DNA of 7,079 nucleotides, from positions 1 to 7,079 of the forward strand of contig JAFAYN010000017.1 of assembly GCA_019240375.1 (NCBI GenBank). Direction: 5' to 3'. Under the pieces are notes generated by a model. That model had not been told where the DNA came from and did not search any database. It saw nothing but the letters and a program-made list of their open reading frames with translations. This stretch comes from Gemmatimonadota bacterium. GTDB lineage: Bacteria; Gemmatimonadota; Gemmatimonadetes; Longimicrobiales; Longimicrobiaceae. This document shows positions 5,723 to 7,079 of this stretch, in pieces. Numbering within the stretch: position 1 is the first letter of the stretch; every line of letters starts with the position of its first letter. The translations under genes and the position numbers were made by a program.

Positions 5723-6412
5723 TTACACGCAGCCGATCCACTGGAAGTACAGGATCTTACCGGTTTGGAGGTCATGCTCCTCGTAATAGTAGCATTCATG
5801 GCCGGTATCGGTACCGGTACCCGCACCTCCACTGCTACCATTCCCACCAGGGGTTGGAGAAGAAGGACACTCCGGCTGGGAATCGTGCGAATCTTGTGTG
5901 CCGGATGTACTTGACCAGACCCAGGAGATCAGATCCTTGAGACCGATGATGATCGTGGCATCCTGGTGAACATTGAAGTTCACCGTATTTCCGCAGCTCT
6001 GGGCGACTGCGTACTCCATCGGCTCGCCCTGCAGCCATTTATCGGGCCACACCCACTGGTTGGGGAATACCTTGGTCGGTCCTGTTACGAACCCATCTTT
6101 GTTCAGAATATCCATGGTGAACTTCATGAGCCCCTGATTTCCGAACCACTCGGTGAGGCCGTACGCTTTTGCAACGTTTCCATTCCATTCGACTCTACTG
6201 TCCACACGATCGACGCGAGCCTGATATGTACCGGGGACCTCACTCTCATCATAGAAATAAGGCCGCTCACCTGATGGGGTTATTATGGTACCATCCATGG
6301 TCACACGGCCGGGTGGCATGTGTTTTGGAGCCATCGTGCCTGTGATGTCAGCACATGCCGTTAGAGCAGCCAAGGATCCCACGAGCGGAAGCCACCTACC
6401 TTTTTTCAGCAT
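5723..6412 (-). CDS. Lipoprotein with Gly/Ser linker and Cys-bounded aromatic C-terminal tail (229 residues), function unknown
   Basis: I do not recognise the family. Seen: lipoprotein signal MLKKGRWLPLVGSLAAL with lipobox L17-T-A-C20, so it is predicted to be lipidated; +2/+3 are Ala-Asp. A soluble domain at about 30-175 is rich in Trp, Tyr, Phe and Asn. It includes EWFGNQGLMKF, FPNQWVWPDKW and, after Cys140, NTVNFNVHQDATIIIG. A low-complexity Ser/Pro/Gly/Thr linker spans about 180-204. The last 23 residues contain CYYYEEHD, TGKILYFQ and WIGC, bounded by Cys207 and Cys228, which could form a disulfide loop. Start choice: the frame is open to an ATG at 6490, but that would put 26 unlikely residues before the signal, whereas the ATG at 6412 has AAGG six bases upstream. 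It lies 56 bp after the upstream gene and 57 bp before the next, so co-transcription is likely. G+C is visibly lower than in the window's left half. Confidence 0.8.
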   Translation of the reverse strand: MLKKGRWLPLVGSLAALTACADITGTMAPKHMPPGRVTMDGTIITPSGERPYFYDESEVPGTYQARVDRVDSRVEWNGNVAKAYGLTEWFGNQGLMKFTMDILNKDGFVTGPTKVFPNQWVWPDKWLQGEPMEYAVAQSCGNTVNFNVHQDATIIIGLKDLISWVWSSTSGTQDSHDSQPECPSSPTPGGNGSSGGAGTGTDTGHECYYYEEHDLQTGKILYFQWIGCV

Positions 6413-6416
6413 ACAG

Positions 6417-6422
6417 CACCTT
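6417..6422 (-). promoter_or_regulatory. Shine-Dalgarno AAGGTG that decides the lipoprotein start
   Basis: AAGGTG on the minus strand lies four bases before the ATG at 6412 and immediately upstream of a lipoprotein signal. This favours 6412 over the in-frame ATG at 6490, which overlaps the preceding gene. Confidence 0.6.
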
Positions 6423-6468
6423 GGGGTGAAATGTACGCACAGCCTCCCCTGAGGCCGCGCAGATCCGC

Positions 6469-7079
6469 TCATCGTGCGCTGGAAGAGCACTGCATTCGTA
6501 AGCGGAGTAACAGCGTGACACCCACCTGTTGTTCACGATCGAGCAGCCCACCTGTCAACAGGATCTCTGTCGGAGGCAACGCAGTCGCTACAAAGGGAGT
6601 GAAGTAAGGATTCGGGAAGGAACCAATCACGGAAGTGATACCGGAGGAGTCTCGCACGAGACGTATTTCCCGCTGGTGATTGTCCGGCAGGAGGTGATCG
6701 GTGACCCAGAAGTGCGATTTACCAGAGAGGGGGAGGGAATTCACAGGATAGGTAGGAACAATCGCGGAATCCAGAGCAATCACAGATCCGTTGCTCTCCA
6801 GTATGTTGCCGACCAACGCATGTGCTTCTCGCTGCCTACCAACTGGTTCCGACACTTCCGCCTCCCACGTCAGCACACTCCCGTCCGAAGTAGCGGTAAG
6901 CCTGGGATGGGATGCCTTCTCCCGGCTCCCCTGCACCACCGATCGAAGGATTTGCCAGGCTGGAAGGCGCGCCCAGAGTAGAAGTGAGTTGGTGTCACGC
7001 CGTAACCTGGGATCCGCCTGCGCGACCGCCAAGACAAGTCCCATCTTGCCCACGTACCCCAGGTCGACATAAGAATAAA
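6469..7079 (-). CDS. Beta-propeller-like protein, probably exported, 5' end cut by window
   Basis: Seen: the frame ends at the stop 6469-6471 and is open to the window edge, with a GTG at 7053 and an ATG at 7044 as the only nearby internal starts. No signal peptide follows either of them, so the true start is probably outside the window. The visible 200 or so residues are beta-rich with repeated patterns of the type S-D-G-S-V-L-T-W (near 56-63 counted from the GTG), SGKSHFWVTDHLL (about 109-121) and EIRLVRDSSG (about 128-137), then FVATALPPTEILLTGG. Such alternating strands with DG/SG turns suggest blades of a beta-propeller (sialidase or BNR-like). This is inference; no catalytic motif is visible. 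It precedes the lipoprotein gene by 56 bp on the same strand. Base composition is near 50-55% G+C, unlike the left half. The family is unproven; that it is coding is likely but not certain. Confidence 0.6.
   Translation of the reverse strand, partial: YSYVDLGYVGKMGLVLAVAQADPRLRRDTNSLLLWARLPAWQILRSVVQGSREKASHPRLTATSDGSVLTWEAEVSEPVGRQREAHALVGNILESNGSVIALDSAIVPTYPVNSLPLSGKSHFWVTDHLLPDNHQREIRLVRDSSGITSVIGSFPNPYFTPFVATALPPTEILLTGGLLDREQQVGVTLLLRLRMQCSSSAR

Noticed and set aside
5810..5821. 12-bp palindrome GGTACCGGTACC
   Set aside because: It lies inside the lipoprotein's Gly-Thr repeat codons (GTGT) and is explained by coding low complexity.
4949..5914. Plus-strand open frame of 321 codons across the right-hand genes
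   Set aside because: It crosses the hairpin, the whole 166-residue gene and part of the lipoprotein gene in antisense. The minus-strand genes have signal peptides and ribosome binding sites.
6413..6490. Extended start for the lipoprotein at 6490
   Set aside because: It would overlap the upstream gene and place 26 non-signal residues before the lipobox signal. The start at 6412 has a good ribosome binding site.
6870..7070. Minus-strand open frame of 66 codons in a different frame at the right edge, suggesting a frameshift in the beta-propeller-like gene
   Set aside because: Its translation is Arg/Trp/Gly-rich and unlike a blade sequence. The frame ending at 6469 stays open to the window edge and keeps beta-type patterns, so no frameshift is needed.

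Overview
The window reads as a chromosomal stretch from a high-GC Gram-negative bacterium. The best guess is Gemmatimonadota (Longimicrobium-like). This rests on the proteome style: an S8 protease with an I9 propeptide behind a lipobox, a very Ala/Arg-rich Slt70-type lytic transglycosylase, and several small lineage-specific secreted proteins. It is an inference, because no rRNA or marker gene is present. All seven genes I accept lie on the minus strand, so transcription runs from high to low coordinates. No tRNA, rRNA, CRISPR array, insertion sequence or phage gene was seen.

Layout in the direction of transcription. (1) 7079-5165 is a compact three-gene group of exported or apparently exported proteins: a beta-propeller-like protein cut by the window edge, a lipoprotein with a Gly/Ser linker and a Cys-bounded aromatic C-terminal tail, and a 166-residue protein with a signal peptide. 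The gaps are 56-57 bp, and a perfect 10-bp inverted repeat follows the last stop codon, so the group is probably one operon. Its first two genes are clearly less GC-rich than the rest of the window. (2) About 320 bp without a convincing gene. (3) 4844-3716 holds two small integral membrane proteins of unknown function, each followed by a short inverted repeat. (4) 3553-1136 holds a membrane-anchored soluble lytic transglycosylase (Slt70 type) with all expected catalytic motifs. (5) 984-1 holds a subtilisin-like S8 lipoprotein protease that runs off the left edge just after its catalytic Ser.

The common theme is the cell envelope: a peptidoglycan-cleaving enzyme, a surface or periplasmic protease, integral membrane proteins and secreted or lipid-anchored proteins of unknown role. 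I see no defence system, secondary-metabolite cluster or mobile element. The most notable points are the S8 protease, whose Asp/His/Ser triad is intact but which has Ala where the oxyanion-hole Asn should be, and the AT-richer cluster of three exported proteins that I could not assign to any family.
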